Shown: positions 1 through 6,521 of the stretch, in pieces
Position numbering within the stretch: the stretch's first letter is position 1
Layout: every line of letters begins with the position of its first letter
NCBI GenBank assembly: GCA_035270785.1
Contig: DATESN010000082.1
Span: forward strand, 1-8,207
Length of the DNA stretch: 8,207 nt
Direction of reading: 5' to 3'
From: DATESN01 sp035270785
Lineage (GTDB): Bacteria > Bacillota > Clostridia > Lachnospirales > Lachnospiraceae
The notes under the pieces: generated by a model
The model's input: the letters and a program-made list of their open reading frames with translations, nothing else
Databases searched by the model: none
What the model was told of the DNA's origin: nothing
Translations under genes and position numbers: made by a program

Positions 1-7
1 TGATAAT

Positions 8-73
8 ATAAGGATGTAGGAATTATGGCAAATAAAAATGTCATAAAACCTACATCCTTATTTGATTATTTTT
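8..73 (+). terminator. Long two-part hairpin terminator
   Basis: Positions 9-20 (TAAGGATGTAGG) and 49-60 are a perfect 12-bp inverted repeat. The pair 8/61 can extend it. After a 2x2 internal loop, 23-30 pairs with 39-46 (8 bp with one G-T), leaving a loop at 31-38. On the plus strand the stem is followed by TTTGATTATTTTT, a reasonable U-rich tail. On the minus strand the following bases are less U-rich. It therefore best fits a terminator for a plus-strand gene left of the window. It could also stop minus-strand transcripts of the response regulator, which ends at 136. Confidence 0.7.
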
Positions 74-89
74 AACATATTGGTACACT
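62..89 (+). promoter_or_regulatory. Possible sigma-A-type promoter
   Basis: TTGATT at 62-67 and TACACT at 84-89 are separated by 16 bases. Each box matches four of six consensus positions. The boxes lie between the terminator and the strong Shine-Dalgarno sequence at 97-103, as expected for the start of a plus-strand gene. Such matches are common by chance in AT-rich DNA, and only the context makes this one worth listing. Confidence 0.3.
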
Positions 90-111
90 CTTCTTTGGAG
101 GTGTAACACAT

Positions 112-144
112 ATGAATAACAATCTCAAAGGAGAATTAGCATAA
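112..144 (+). pseudogene. Plus-strand start signal with 10-codon frame: beheaded gene or leader peptide
   Basis: A near-ideal Shine-Dalgarno sequence, GGAGGTG at 97-103, sits 8 bases before an ATG at 112. The frame reads MNNNLKGELA and then stops at TAA (142-144). It overlaps, on the opposite strand, the last codons of the response regulator. A terminator, promoter-like boxes, Shine-Dalgarno and ATG in this order look like the normal start of a plus-strand gene whose body is missing. This is inferred to be a recombination junction with the 3' end of the minus-strand regulator near position 140. A real leader peptide or a chance start site are the alternatives. The residues LKG-x-x-A resemble the start of some short-chain dehydrogenases, but ten residues cannot establish this. 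Confidence 0.3.
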
Positions 145-1254
145 TAATCTCTCATAATAATTCATGTTCTTTCTAAATACATTTAATAGATCATCTTGAA
201 TATCATTCAAATAACTACCAACCTCACAAATAAGGATGAGATAGAAATTCACGACATTTTTCATGTCGTTTTCATCCACTATAAAGCCTATTGCCTTCCT
301 TGAGATATCTTCCAAAATTAAGTCCACACCCAATCGATCACCAATAAGCATCATGCCTAATATCTTTTTATCCTTCTTTAAAATATGCCCATCATATATT
401 TCTTTCAAAGGCTTCATAATGCTTGGAAATAAAATTGCTCCCTTTCCAAAGGGACTAATTGTCATAGTCACCGATATATTCAAAAAGCTTTTCAGTTGTA
501 GTTGAATTCTATTAAGCAATGGCTTTAGCTGTTCGCTAATTAACTCATTTCCCACACCCTCGACTAAGTTATGTAAAATTAAAACATGTTCCTCTGGTCT
601 GCTAGTAATTAAGAAGTAATTTTTCTTTTCTATCATAACTTGCTTTACGGTCTCTTCAAATGGAATAACAAGAGCTTCTTGTAAATTTTGGCCGAATCTT
701 TCCAAGATACGCTTATAATCCTCAACCATTATTATACAAATCACATAATTTTCAATGTTCAACTGTTCTTTAACATCATTTACTGCTGCAATGTCGGTCT
801 CGTCGAAAAGCAATGTACTCAGCCACTGTTCTTGATAATTCTCATTTGTTTTTAGGTTCTGTGGTATATTTTTTTTCTTAAACCTACTTGCAATTGTACT
901 GAGTAATAATTGCATGCTATCATGATTAATCTCTGGCTTTAAGATATAATCATTTACGCCCAGCTTAAAAGCCTTTCTAACTAATTCATAATCATCATAC
1001 GATGAAATAACAAGAAATTCGGTGAAAATCCCCATTCCTTTTATGGCTTCAATAAGCTCTATCCCATTCATAATGGGCATATTAATGTCCGTAATCACTA
1101 AATCTACTTGCTGATGTTCTGTGATATATCTAAGTGCCTGTTTTCCATTTGCATAAGCCCCAACAACTTGAAAACCACTTTCTTCCCAATCAAGAATAGT
1201 TTGAAGCGTTAATCTCACAATAGCGTCGTCGTCAACAATGATTGTTTTTAGCAT
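136..1254 (-). CDS. YesN-type response regulator lacking the AraC output domain
   Basis: This is the cytoplasmic partner of the histidine kinase encoded just upstream. Residues 1-125 form a CheY-like receiver: acidic pocket D8-D10, phospho-acceptor D56 in ITDINMP, S84/S85, a YDDYE motif at 86-90, and K106 before P107. Residues 130-372 match the variable linker of YesN regulators (FYLILICEVGSYL near the end). Family members are usually about 500-550 residues and end in two AraC-type helix-turn-helix motifs. This one stops at 372 (…NYYERLLC) just where that part would begin, and no AraC-like sequence follows in any minus frame down to position 1. The ATG directly follows the kinase stop codon, and its ribosome binding site (GAGGTGAC) lies inside the kinase gene, so the two are translationally coupled. 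Without a DNA-binding domain the protein could at most act as a phosphate sink or through protein contacts. It is more likely a truncated remnant. Confidence 0.85.
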   Translation of the reverse strand: MLKTIIVDDDAIVRLTLQTILDWEESGFQVVGAYANGKQALRYITEHQQVDLVITDINMPIMNGIELIEAIKGMGIFTEFLVISSYDDYELVRKAFKLGVNDYILKPEINHDSMQLLLSTIASRFKKKNIPQNLKTNENYQEQWLSTLLFDETDIAAVNDVKEQLNIENYVICIIMVEDYKRILERFGQNLQEALVIPFEETVKQVMIEKKNYFLITSRPEEHVLILHNLVEGVGNELISEQLKPLLNRIQLQLKSFLNISVTMTISPFGKGAILFPSIMKPLKEIYDGHILKKDKKILGMMLIGDRLGVDLILEDISRKAIGFIVDENDMKNVVNFYLILICEVGSYLNDIQDDLLNVFRKNMNYYERLLC

Positions 1255-3015
1255 TTAAGTCACCTCTATGGCTTTCTCTATATCGCTTTCTTTTAATTGT
1301 GCATCAATCAATGGTAACATTAGCCTTACTTTTGTATAGTGGCCTACATCACTTTCCATTTGAATTCCATAAGTGGCTCCATGATTAAGCACAATTCGCT
1401 GCTTGACATTGCAAATTCCAATGTGAGATTGATCTAACGTTGGACTCTGCTCTAGACTGAATATGGTATCCATCTGTTCTTGCGTCATCCCGACACCATT
1501 GTCCCAAATTTCTATGACTAATTGCTCCTCTTGCACATAGATACTAATGAGCAAATCACCTTGTCCCTCTTTCTCACTGATACCATGAATAATGGCATTC
1601 TCTACAAAGGGTTGTAATATTAATTTGAGAACTTGTCGATTAAGCAGCTTGGAATCAACTTCGTAGCGTACTGTAAAGTTATTACCGTACCTTATTTGCA
1701 TAATATATATATAACTCTTTATGAGTTCAAGTTCCCCTTCAACCGTATTAAAATGCCCACTGCTTCGAAAGGACGTCGTTAATATATTCATCAGCATCTC
1801 GGCCATTGTCTGGATGCTTTCAAATTTAGCAACCATAGCCATAAACCGAATAGAGTTCAGCGTATTGGAAATGAAATGAGGATTTATTTGTGCTTGTAGT
1901 GCAGCTATTTCAGCCTTTGATCGCTCCTGCTCTTTTTTCTGATTATCAAATATTAATTGACCAATTTGATAAACCATTTTATTAAAAGACTTACTTAATC
2001 TCCTAATTTCATGATTACCATGTAAATCTAATTGAATCTCAAAATTTTGCTTTTCCACCTGCTTCATAGCCGAAATTAATTGATTGATTGGTTTTATTAA
2101 TCCTTTAAAGAAAGATAATGTAAAAAGGATAAAGAAAAAAATTGCCATTAACATAATTACCACATTAAGCATGACTAATCGATTGACTTTATCAACAATG
2201 GTGCTCTGATCCACCAGATTGATAATTCTCCAACCAGTATCATTCATTTTAAAAGTACTAATCATGGCAGGCTTATGATTAATATCATATGTATAATAGC
2301 CTTTAGTTTGATTCATGGCATGTCTGAGATAGGAAACGTCTAATGCATTTTCTCCTTCTAATGCTTTATCCTCACTGTACATGATCTCCCCATTTTGATT
2401 GATAATTAACATTGCACCAAGTTTCTTAGTATTCTCGATGGATTTCTTCTCTTCAAAAACTGTAGTATACGCAGTCAACAATACCATTTCCACATCATTT
2501 CTTAATGTTCCAATAGATGGATGTACTGCAAACATCAACGTATAGCGTCCAGCGGCATCGGCAGTAATACCCGGCACAAGATTACCTGTAGCAACTTTGT
2601 CATGATATTCTAATGCCCTTTTGTACCAAGGTAATTGCTTTACTTCCTTTATATCCACTTTCAACTGATTAATATAGTAGTAATAACCAGCATCTTTAAA
2701 GAAAAATAAAACAGCATCTATTTTATCGCTTGTAGTCATAATTAATTGAATCCGTTGATCCATATCAGAGGTCAAGTCAAAGCGCGCCGATGAGTCTGAA
2801 GCTCTATGTAATGCTGTCATTTGATCAAGAACAGCACTATCTGAATTATAAACAATCGCTGCTAACATTCTTGAATAATTTTTCAATTCAGAATCAAGTA
2901 TATTAGCTACACTTTGTTGTTCCTGAAATACTAAGTCTGAAGCATTTTTTATTAACAGTTTTTTGTAAAAGGTCGTTGTAAAGGTATTAATGACAATTAC
3001 AGGAATTACCACCAT
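1255..3015 (-). CDS. YesM-type sensor histidine kinase, main body (5' end cut off by a stop codon)
   Basis: This is a membrane sensor kinase that would phosphorylate the adjacent response regulator. Counting from the ATG at 3015, residues 1-16 are the second half of membrane helix 1. An extracellular sensing region follows at about 20-275 (Cache-like by position and length). Membrane helix 2 is at about 280-303, HAMP at about 304-360, and the His_kinase domain starts at AQINPHF with phospho-acceptor H380. FVENAIIHG (470-478) is the N box, DNGVGM (505-510) the G1 box and GICNVKQRI (533-541) the G2 box. The H-box reads NPHFISNTLNS rather than the usual NPHFLYNTLNS. The ATG at 3015 has no ribosome binding site (T-rich sequence precedes it) and directly follows an in-frame TAA. 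The natural start is almost certainly the ATG at 3081. Expression from 3015 would need reinitiation at the TAA-ATG junction and would give a shortened first helix. The rest of the frame is unbroken, so the lesion is recent, a sequencing error, or tolerated. Confidence 0.88.
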   Translation of the reverse strand: MVVIPVIVINTFTTTFYKKLLIKNASDLVFQEQQSVANILDSELKNYSRMLAAIVYNSDSAVLDQMTALHRASDSSARFDLTSDMDQRIQLIMTTSDKIDAVLFFFKDAGYYYYINQLKVDIKEVKQLPWYKRALEYHDKVATGNLVPGITADAAGRYTLMFAVHPSIGTLRNDVEMVLLTAYTTVFEEKKSIENTKKLGAMLIINQNGEIMYSEDKALEGENALDVSYLRHAMNQTKGYYTYDINHKPAMISTFKMNDTGWRIINLVDQSTIVDKVNRLVMLNVVIMLMAIFFFILFTLSFFKGLIKPINQLISAMKQVEKQNFEIQLDLHGNHEIRRLSKSFNKMVYQIGQLIFDNQKKEQERSKAEIAALQAQINPHFISNTLNSIRFMAMVAKFESIQTMAEMLMNILTTSFRSSGHFNTVEGELELIKSYIYIMQIRYGNNFTVRYEVDSKLLNRQVLKLILQPFVENAIIHGISEKEGQGDLLISIYVQEEQLVIEIWDNGVGMTQEQMDTIFSLEQSPTLDQSHIGICNVKQRIVLNHGATYGIQMESDVGHYTKVRLMLPLIDAQLKESDIEKAIEVT

Positions 3016-3081
3016 TTAAAAAAAATACAATAGAAATGTAGATGTTATGCCCTTCTTTTTTTTCTGTTTCCTGATTTTCAT
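3016..3081 (-). pseudogene. Severed N-terminus of the histidine kinase
   Basis: The ATG at 3081-3079 is preceded by a plausible ribosome binding site (AAAGGCGG) and encodes MKIRKQKKKKGITSTFLLYFF, then TAA at 3018-3016. It is in the same frame as the kinase body that begins at the very next codon. Joined together, a lysine-rich cytoplasmic tail leads into one hydrophobic helix (ITSTFLLYFF plus MVVIPVIVINTF), the classic start of a YesM-type kinase. A single change of TAA to TTA (Leu) would restore a kinase of about 608 residues. The frame can be extended upstream to about 3204, but those codons have no start signal and look non-coding. Confidence 0.75.
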
Positions 3082-3243
3082 TGGTCCGCCTTTCCGCCTG
3101 CAATTTCTAAGTCTTTTATTCCATAATAATAGAAAGGACAAAGCAGATTTTCCTCCAGTTCTCTCTCTAGATGCTTCAGATATATTTAGTAACCAGAATT
3201 CCATGGGGAAAATCTTGTTTAGTTTACCATTTCCGATATTAAA

Positions 3244-3438
3244 CTACTCCTCCCAGAATATATCATTTAAAGTCTTGTGAAGAGCCTTACAAATTGATAT
3301 ACATAAATTAATACTTGGATTATAATTACTAGCTTCGATTAAACCTATAGTCTGACGTGAAACACCAACTATTTCTGCTAATTGTTCTTGAGATAAGTCA
3401 TTTTCTATTCTAGCAATCTTCATTCTCTTGTTTTTCAT
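3244..3438 (-). CDS. Small XRE-family helix-turn-helix regulator
   Basis: This is a 64-residue, single-domain DNA-binding protein of the Cro/CI (XRE) type. The motif LSQEQLAEIVGVSRQTIGLIE (about residues 15-35) is the helix-turn-helix, followed by YNPSINLCISICKALHKTLNDIFW, which is typical of short regulators paired with membrane proteins in Bacillota. The start is placed at the ATG at 3438 because GAGGAT lies 7 bases upstream and it gives the usual length. A TTG at 3459 and an ATG at 3456 would add a few residues. The gene overlaps the end of the upstream membrane-protein gene by 29 bases, so the two are surely co-transcribed. It probably represses its own pair, with the dyad at 4157-4171 as a candidate operator. 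Confidence 0.85.
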   Translation of the reverse strand: MKNKRMKIARIENDLSQEQLAEIVGVSRQTIGLIEASNYNPSINLCISICKALHKTLNDIFWEE

Positions 3439-4126
3439 AAATATCATCCTCACCATCAATTATCGTAACTTGCTTATCTGCATTCTTTTCTCCTAGGTTT
3501 ATCATTGCTTTAAATAGCAAATAAAAAGGTAATCCCCAACCGAATGCCATACCAATAATCCACAATATTCCTATTGCATGAAATGTTCCCCCTTTATAAA
3601 GTTCTGGAGACCCCATAACTATTCCAAAGAAAATAGCACCTATTATAGTTCGCTTTGCCAATGCAGATTTTCCTGACGATTTTCGTTTATGTCCTCCCCA
3701 TAGCAAAAGTCCATTTTTAATTGAATATGATGTAATAATTACTGATGGGATTCCCCAAGAGATAGAATATAACAGTACATCAATCCCTTTTAAAAAGCCT
3801 AAAATCAAAAGCACAAATTCACCAACAATGGCAATCCAGAAGCATATCATAAAGCCTTTTGCTAATATACTTTTTCGAATCTCACTTATGACGTCATCAG
3901 AGCTGGAAAATAGACCAATCCGAAATTTGCTTAATGAAAATATTATATATCCTCCAGATATAACAAAGCATAATATTTCTATTACATAACGTTCAAAAGA
4001 AATTCCTAATATTATTTTCAAAATCAAAGATACCATTAAAAAACAAATTATTACTAGATACATAATAGAACAAATCATATAGCTTTTTTTTTCAATTCGT
4101 TCATCTCTAAATTTCTTATATTTCAT
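3410..4126 (-). CDS. Six-helix membrane protein paired with the XRE regulator (DUF6773-like)
   Basis: This is an integral membrane protein of 238 residues with no enzymatic motif that I recognise. A charged start (KKFRDERIEKK, 4-14) is followed by hydrophobic segments at about 17-40, 45-66, 91-112, 115-135, 160-174 and 182-207, and by an acidic tail (DGEDDIYEKQENEDC). The DERI start and the overlapping small XRE gene recall DUF6773-type membrane proteins, which often sit next to such regulators. That family name is from memory of the pattern, not from a search. The ATG at 4126 is preceded by AAGGTAAGGG about 11 bases away, slightly far but usable. Its function is unknown. It may act as a membrane partner that modulates the XRE regulator, but nothing in the sequence proves this. 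Confidence 0.8.
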   Translation of the reverse strand: MKYKKFRDERIEKKSYMICSIMYLVIICFLMVSLILKIILGISFERYVIEILCFVISGGYIIFSLSKFRIGLFSSSDDVISEIRKSILAKGFMICFWIAIVGEFVLLILGFLKGIDVLLYSISWGIPSVIITSYSIKNGLLLWGGHKRKSSGKSALAKRTIIGAIFFGIVMGSPELYKGGTFHAIGILWIIGMAFGWGLPFYLLFKAMINLGEKNADKQVTIIDGEDDIYEKQENEDC

Positions 4127-4156
4127 AATATTCTATGCCCTTACCTTCCGTTTATT

Positions 4157-4171
4157 TTGTTTCATAAACAA
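4157..4171. promoter_or_regulatory. Operator-like dyad upstream of the membrane protein/XRE pair
   Basis: TTGTTTCATAAACAA is an inverted repeat with perfect 6-bp arms and a 3-base centre. It lies about 30 bases before the ATG of the membrane-protein gene, between that gene and the terminator of the upstream operon. Its size and symmetry fit a site for a dimeric XRE repressor, and the regulator encoded in the same operon is the obvious candidate. No clear promoter boxes are visible nearby, so the role is inferred from position only. Confidence 0.35.
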
Positions 4172-4174
4172 TAA

Positions 4175-4225
4175 CACATAAAATAGCAGAATGCAATGTA
4201 TATATTGCATTCTGCTATTTTTGTG
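4175..4225 (-). terminator. Strong terminator of the sugar operon
   Basis: Positions 4180-4197 and 4204-4221 form a perfect 18-bp stem (centre AGCAGAATGCAAT) with a 6-base loop. With T4179 bulged out, CACA (4175-4178) also pairs with TGTG (4222-4225). It lies 27-77 bases after the stop of the last dehydrogenase gene on the minus strand, and the minus-strand transcript ends in a run of U within and after the stem. It separates the sugar operon from the membrane protein/XRE/two-component genes, which therefore need their own promoter. The symmetric A/T ends could allow termination in both directions. Confidence 0.8.
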
Positions 4226-4251
4226 CGACTTCTTTCCATTTTTCATTAGCC

Positions 4252-5289
4252 CTACTGGCTGATCTCATTAATGCATATAGGGTGAAGGGGGGCAAATGCA
4301 TCATTCATATATTCATATAGATTGAAAATCAATTCATGTACGGGAAATGCATCATCAATCGATATCGCAGGAGGCAACCCCTGTTCAATATGAGAATATG
4401 CAGTTTTAATACACTGTTTATGACCTACTCCCCAATATCCCTTTTCACCCATCGCTGTACGATTGCATGCGACAAGTTCCTTTGGGCTGTTTTGTTTTGT
4501 AATCCATAATTCTTCGTTCATCTGCGTGAAGGTTGCTGTTTCAAAAACAACCTCTAATTCAATGTTAGAATTAATTCCATGATTGTTTGTTCCGTAAAAG
4601 CTTCCTATGGCACTGTTTTCATATTCCATCATCACAACCGCAGTATCTTCTACTTCAATATAAGGATGATTATAATTATCAATATGACCCTTTATGAATT
4701 TTATTGGTCCGCCAATCCATTGCATTAAATCAAGGGTATGGAGCGCTTGATTGATAAGAAGTCCCCCTCCCTCCGTTGACCAGTTGCCGCGCCAATCTGA
4801 ATCCGTATAGTAAACGTCTGAGCGATTCCATGCAACGATCCCTTTCATCGCTTTCATTGCACCATATATGCCAGACTCAGCAGCTTGTTTTAAATATAGG
4901 GAAGTCGGATTATATCTGTTTTGCAAAATTACATTAATTGTCCCAATTGATTTCATTTGTGCTGCTTGAAGCATTTGACATTGCTCTAGCGTTATTGCAA
5001 TCGGTTTTTCTAGAATGACATGTTTGCCACATTCGAGTGCTTCAATCGCCATGGGCATATGCAGGTAATGTGGTGTGAGTATATGAATCACATCCAGATT
5101 CTTCGTTAAAAGTTCCTTATAATCTGTTACATACTGACATTGATATCTCTTTGCTGTTTTGCTGGCTCTATCCATATCCTTATCGCAAACATATTGTAAG
5201 TTTACTCCTGGTATTTGTTCTATCGCCTCAAGATGCAACGGTGCGATTGCTCCACACCCTACAACTCCTACTCTAATATTTTTCCCCAT
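4252..5289 (-). CDS. Gfo/Idh/MocA-family oxidoreductase (last gene of operon)
   Basis: This is a cytoplasmic NAD(P)-dependent dehydrogenase that acts on a sugar, polyol or glycoside hydroxyl. The N-terminal Rossmann fold shows GVVGCGAIA (8-16) for nucleotide binding. The family's EKP motif is at 94-96, with K95 the expected catalytic lysine. The C-terminal substrate domain begins near 125 and contains GGGLLINQALHTLDLMQW, where H184 and D187 match the conserved H-x-x-D pair. At 345 residues it is a normal full length. The ATG at 5289 is preceded by AGAGGT at good spacing. It follows the second dehydrogenase by 74 bases with no terminator between them, and a strong hairpin follows its stop. It is clearly a different subtype from its neighbour, not a recent duplicate. 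The substrate cannot be deduced. Confidence 0.93.
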   Translation of the reverse strand: MGKNIRVGVVGCGAIAPLHLEAIEQIPGVNLQYVCDKDMDRASKTAKRYQCQYVTDYKELLTKNLDVIHILTPHYLHMPMAIEALECGKHVILEKPIAITLEQCQMLQAAQMKSIGTINVILQNRYNPTSLYLKQAAESGIYGAMKAMKGIVAWNRSDVYYTDSDWRGNWSTEGGGLLINQALHTLDLMQWIGGPIKFIKGHIDNYNHPYIEVEDTAVVMMEYENSAIGSFYGTNNHGINSNIELEVVFETATFTQMNEELWITKQNSPKELVACNRTAMGEKGYWGVGHKQCIKTAYSHIEQGLPPAISIDDAFPVHELIFNLYEYMNDAFAPLHPICINEISQ

Positions 5290-5363
5290 ACGATACCTCT
5301 ATTCACTTATTACTTTTTGCACATTACCTCTTTATATTTCCTATGTAGGCTTTTATTCTTGCA

Positions 5364-6521
5364 TTAATGAGATCCACTTATATCTAAAAGCACATCCTTA
5401 TCTGATGTCTTCATCTTAGAATTTTTCTTTTTTTCTTGTAATTTTTCGTAAAATAAATCCGTATCAAGTGGAAGCTTCACCCAATCGTCTAACCAGGATG
5501 ATAAATGTATTGCATTGGAGATGGTTAGCCCATTTATTCCCTCTATCCCTGGTGCTATTTGTTGTTCTCCATGCAAAATGGCATTTGTAAAGTTTTGCAT
5601 AATTCCTACATGGGCTGTTTCCTCTCCTTGCGTTGGAATTTTACACGTCCAATTTTCAGGTTTTTGAAATCCTTGCTTACAGACCGCATTGTGCTCCCGC
5701 TCACCAATTCTGTTTCGATAAAAAAGCAGTTCATTATGCTCAAGTACTATTTTCCCTTTATCCCCAGCAATTTCCAGTCGATTGGTGCCAGGAGCCTCCC
5801 CAGTCGATGTAATAAATACGCCAGTAGCACCGTTTGAATATTCAAAATAAGCCGTTACTTCATCCTCCACTTCAATGTCGTGTTGTTTACCATAATTACA
5901 AAATGCACGAACTTTATCTGGCATCCCGCAAATCCATTGGATAAGGTCTAATTGATGGGGACATTGGTTAATTAAAACGCCACCGCCTTCTCCCTTCCAA
6001 GTAGCACGCCATCCTCCTGAATTATAGTATGCTTGTGTTCGATACCAATCCGTAATAATCCAATTAACCCTTCTAAATTCTCCTAATTCTCCGCTATTCA
6101 TTAGCTCCCGTAATTTTATAAACATAGGATTTGTTCGTTGGTTATACATGATTGTAAATACTTTATCCAATTTCAACGCTTGCAAATTGAGTTGCTCAAT
6201 ATTTTTTGTATAAACGCCAACTGGTTTTTCAATCAGTATATGTAACCCCTCTTCTAATCCCTTAAGACCGATTATAGGGTGATCATAATGTGGTGTTGCA
6301 ATTATGATTGCATCCACGATTTGAGAGGATAGTAATTTGTCAACCTCTAAATATGTAGCAACTTCATTATTAAACGCTGTTTTTGCCCATTCTAGGCGAC
6401 TTTGATTTACATCGCAGACTGCAGTTAGTACGGCGTCTTTCACTTTACCTTGATATAAATTCATCGCATGAAAACTGCCCATATTACCGATACCAATTAC
6501 ACCAATTCTAATTTGATTCAT
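5364..6521 (-). CDS. Gfo/Idh/MocA-family oxidoreductase (middle gene of operon)
   Basis: This is a cytoplasmic NAD(P)-dependent sugar or polyol dehydrogenase. GVIGIGNMG (7-15) is the dinucleotide-binding loop, E98-K99-P100 the lysine motif, and GGGVLINQCPHQLDLIQW holds H189 and D192. The region around W154-W175 (TDWYRT, SGGWRATW) and the later stretch IEVEDEVTAYFEYSNGATGVF are typical of one Bacillota subgroup of this family. The length is 385 residues, with a lysine-rich tail after about 360 that the neighbouring dehydrogenase lacks. The ATG at 6521 has AGAGGT 5 bases upstream and lies inside the end of the isomerase gene (14-base overlap), so translation of the two is coupled. It probably works on the same compound as the isomerase. 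Confidence 0.94.
   Translation of the reverse strand: MNQIRIGVIGIGNMGSFHAMNLYQGKVKDAVLTAVCDVNQSRLEWAKTAFNNEVATYLEVDKLLSSQIVDAIIIATPHYDHPIIGLKGLEEGLHILIEKPVGVYTKNIEQLNLQALKLDKVFTIMYNQRTNPMFIKLRELMNSGELGEFRRVNWIITDWYRTQAYYNSGGWRATWKGEGGGVLINQCPHQLDLIQWICGMPDKVRAFCNYGKQHDIEVEDEVTAYFEYSNGATGVFITSTGEAPGTNRLEIAGDKGKIVLEHNELLFYRNRIGEREHNAVCKQGFQKPENWTCKIPTQGEETAHVGIMQNFTNAILHGEQQIAPGIEGINGLTISNAIHLSSWLDDWVKLPLDTDLFYEKLQEKKKNSKMKTSDKDVLLDISGSH

Noticed and set aside
263..505. Plus-strand frame opposite the response regulator, and similar frames at 3047-3280, 5159-5419, 5559-5837 and 7151-7369
   Set aside because: All lie opposite genes with clear domain evidence or in non-coding sequence, and none has a good ribosome binding site or recognisable motif.
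3018..3025. T8 run as a programmed slippage site that rescues the kinase
   Set aside because: The two halves are already in the same frame. Adding or losing one or two bases puts the downstream half out of frame, and three-base changes keep the stop.
136..3081. Reassigned TAA codon as the reason for the internal stop
   Set aside because: Intact genes in the window end at TAA (for example the dehydrogenase ending at 5364), so TAA acts as a normal stop here.
3082..3204. N-terminal extension of the kinase N-terminal frame (MEFWLLNISEASRE…)
   Set aside because: The frame is open by chance. There is no start signal at 3204, and the sequence before the ATG at 3081 does not resemble a kinase N-terminus.
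5290..5363. Terminator or small gene between the two dehydrogenase genes
   Set aside because: The 74 bases show no stable stem and no plausible start site with a ribosome binding site. The genes are best read as one operon.
5386..5405. Second copy of ACATCCTTAT, shared with the hairpin at 8-61
   Set aside because: It is a ten-base match inside coding sequence without the surrounding stem, and is expected by chance in AT-rich DNA.
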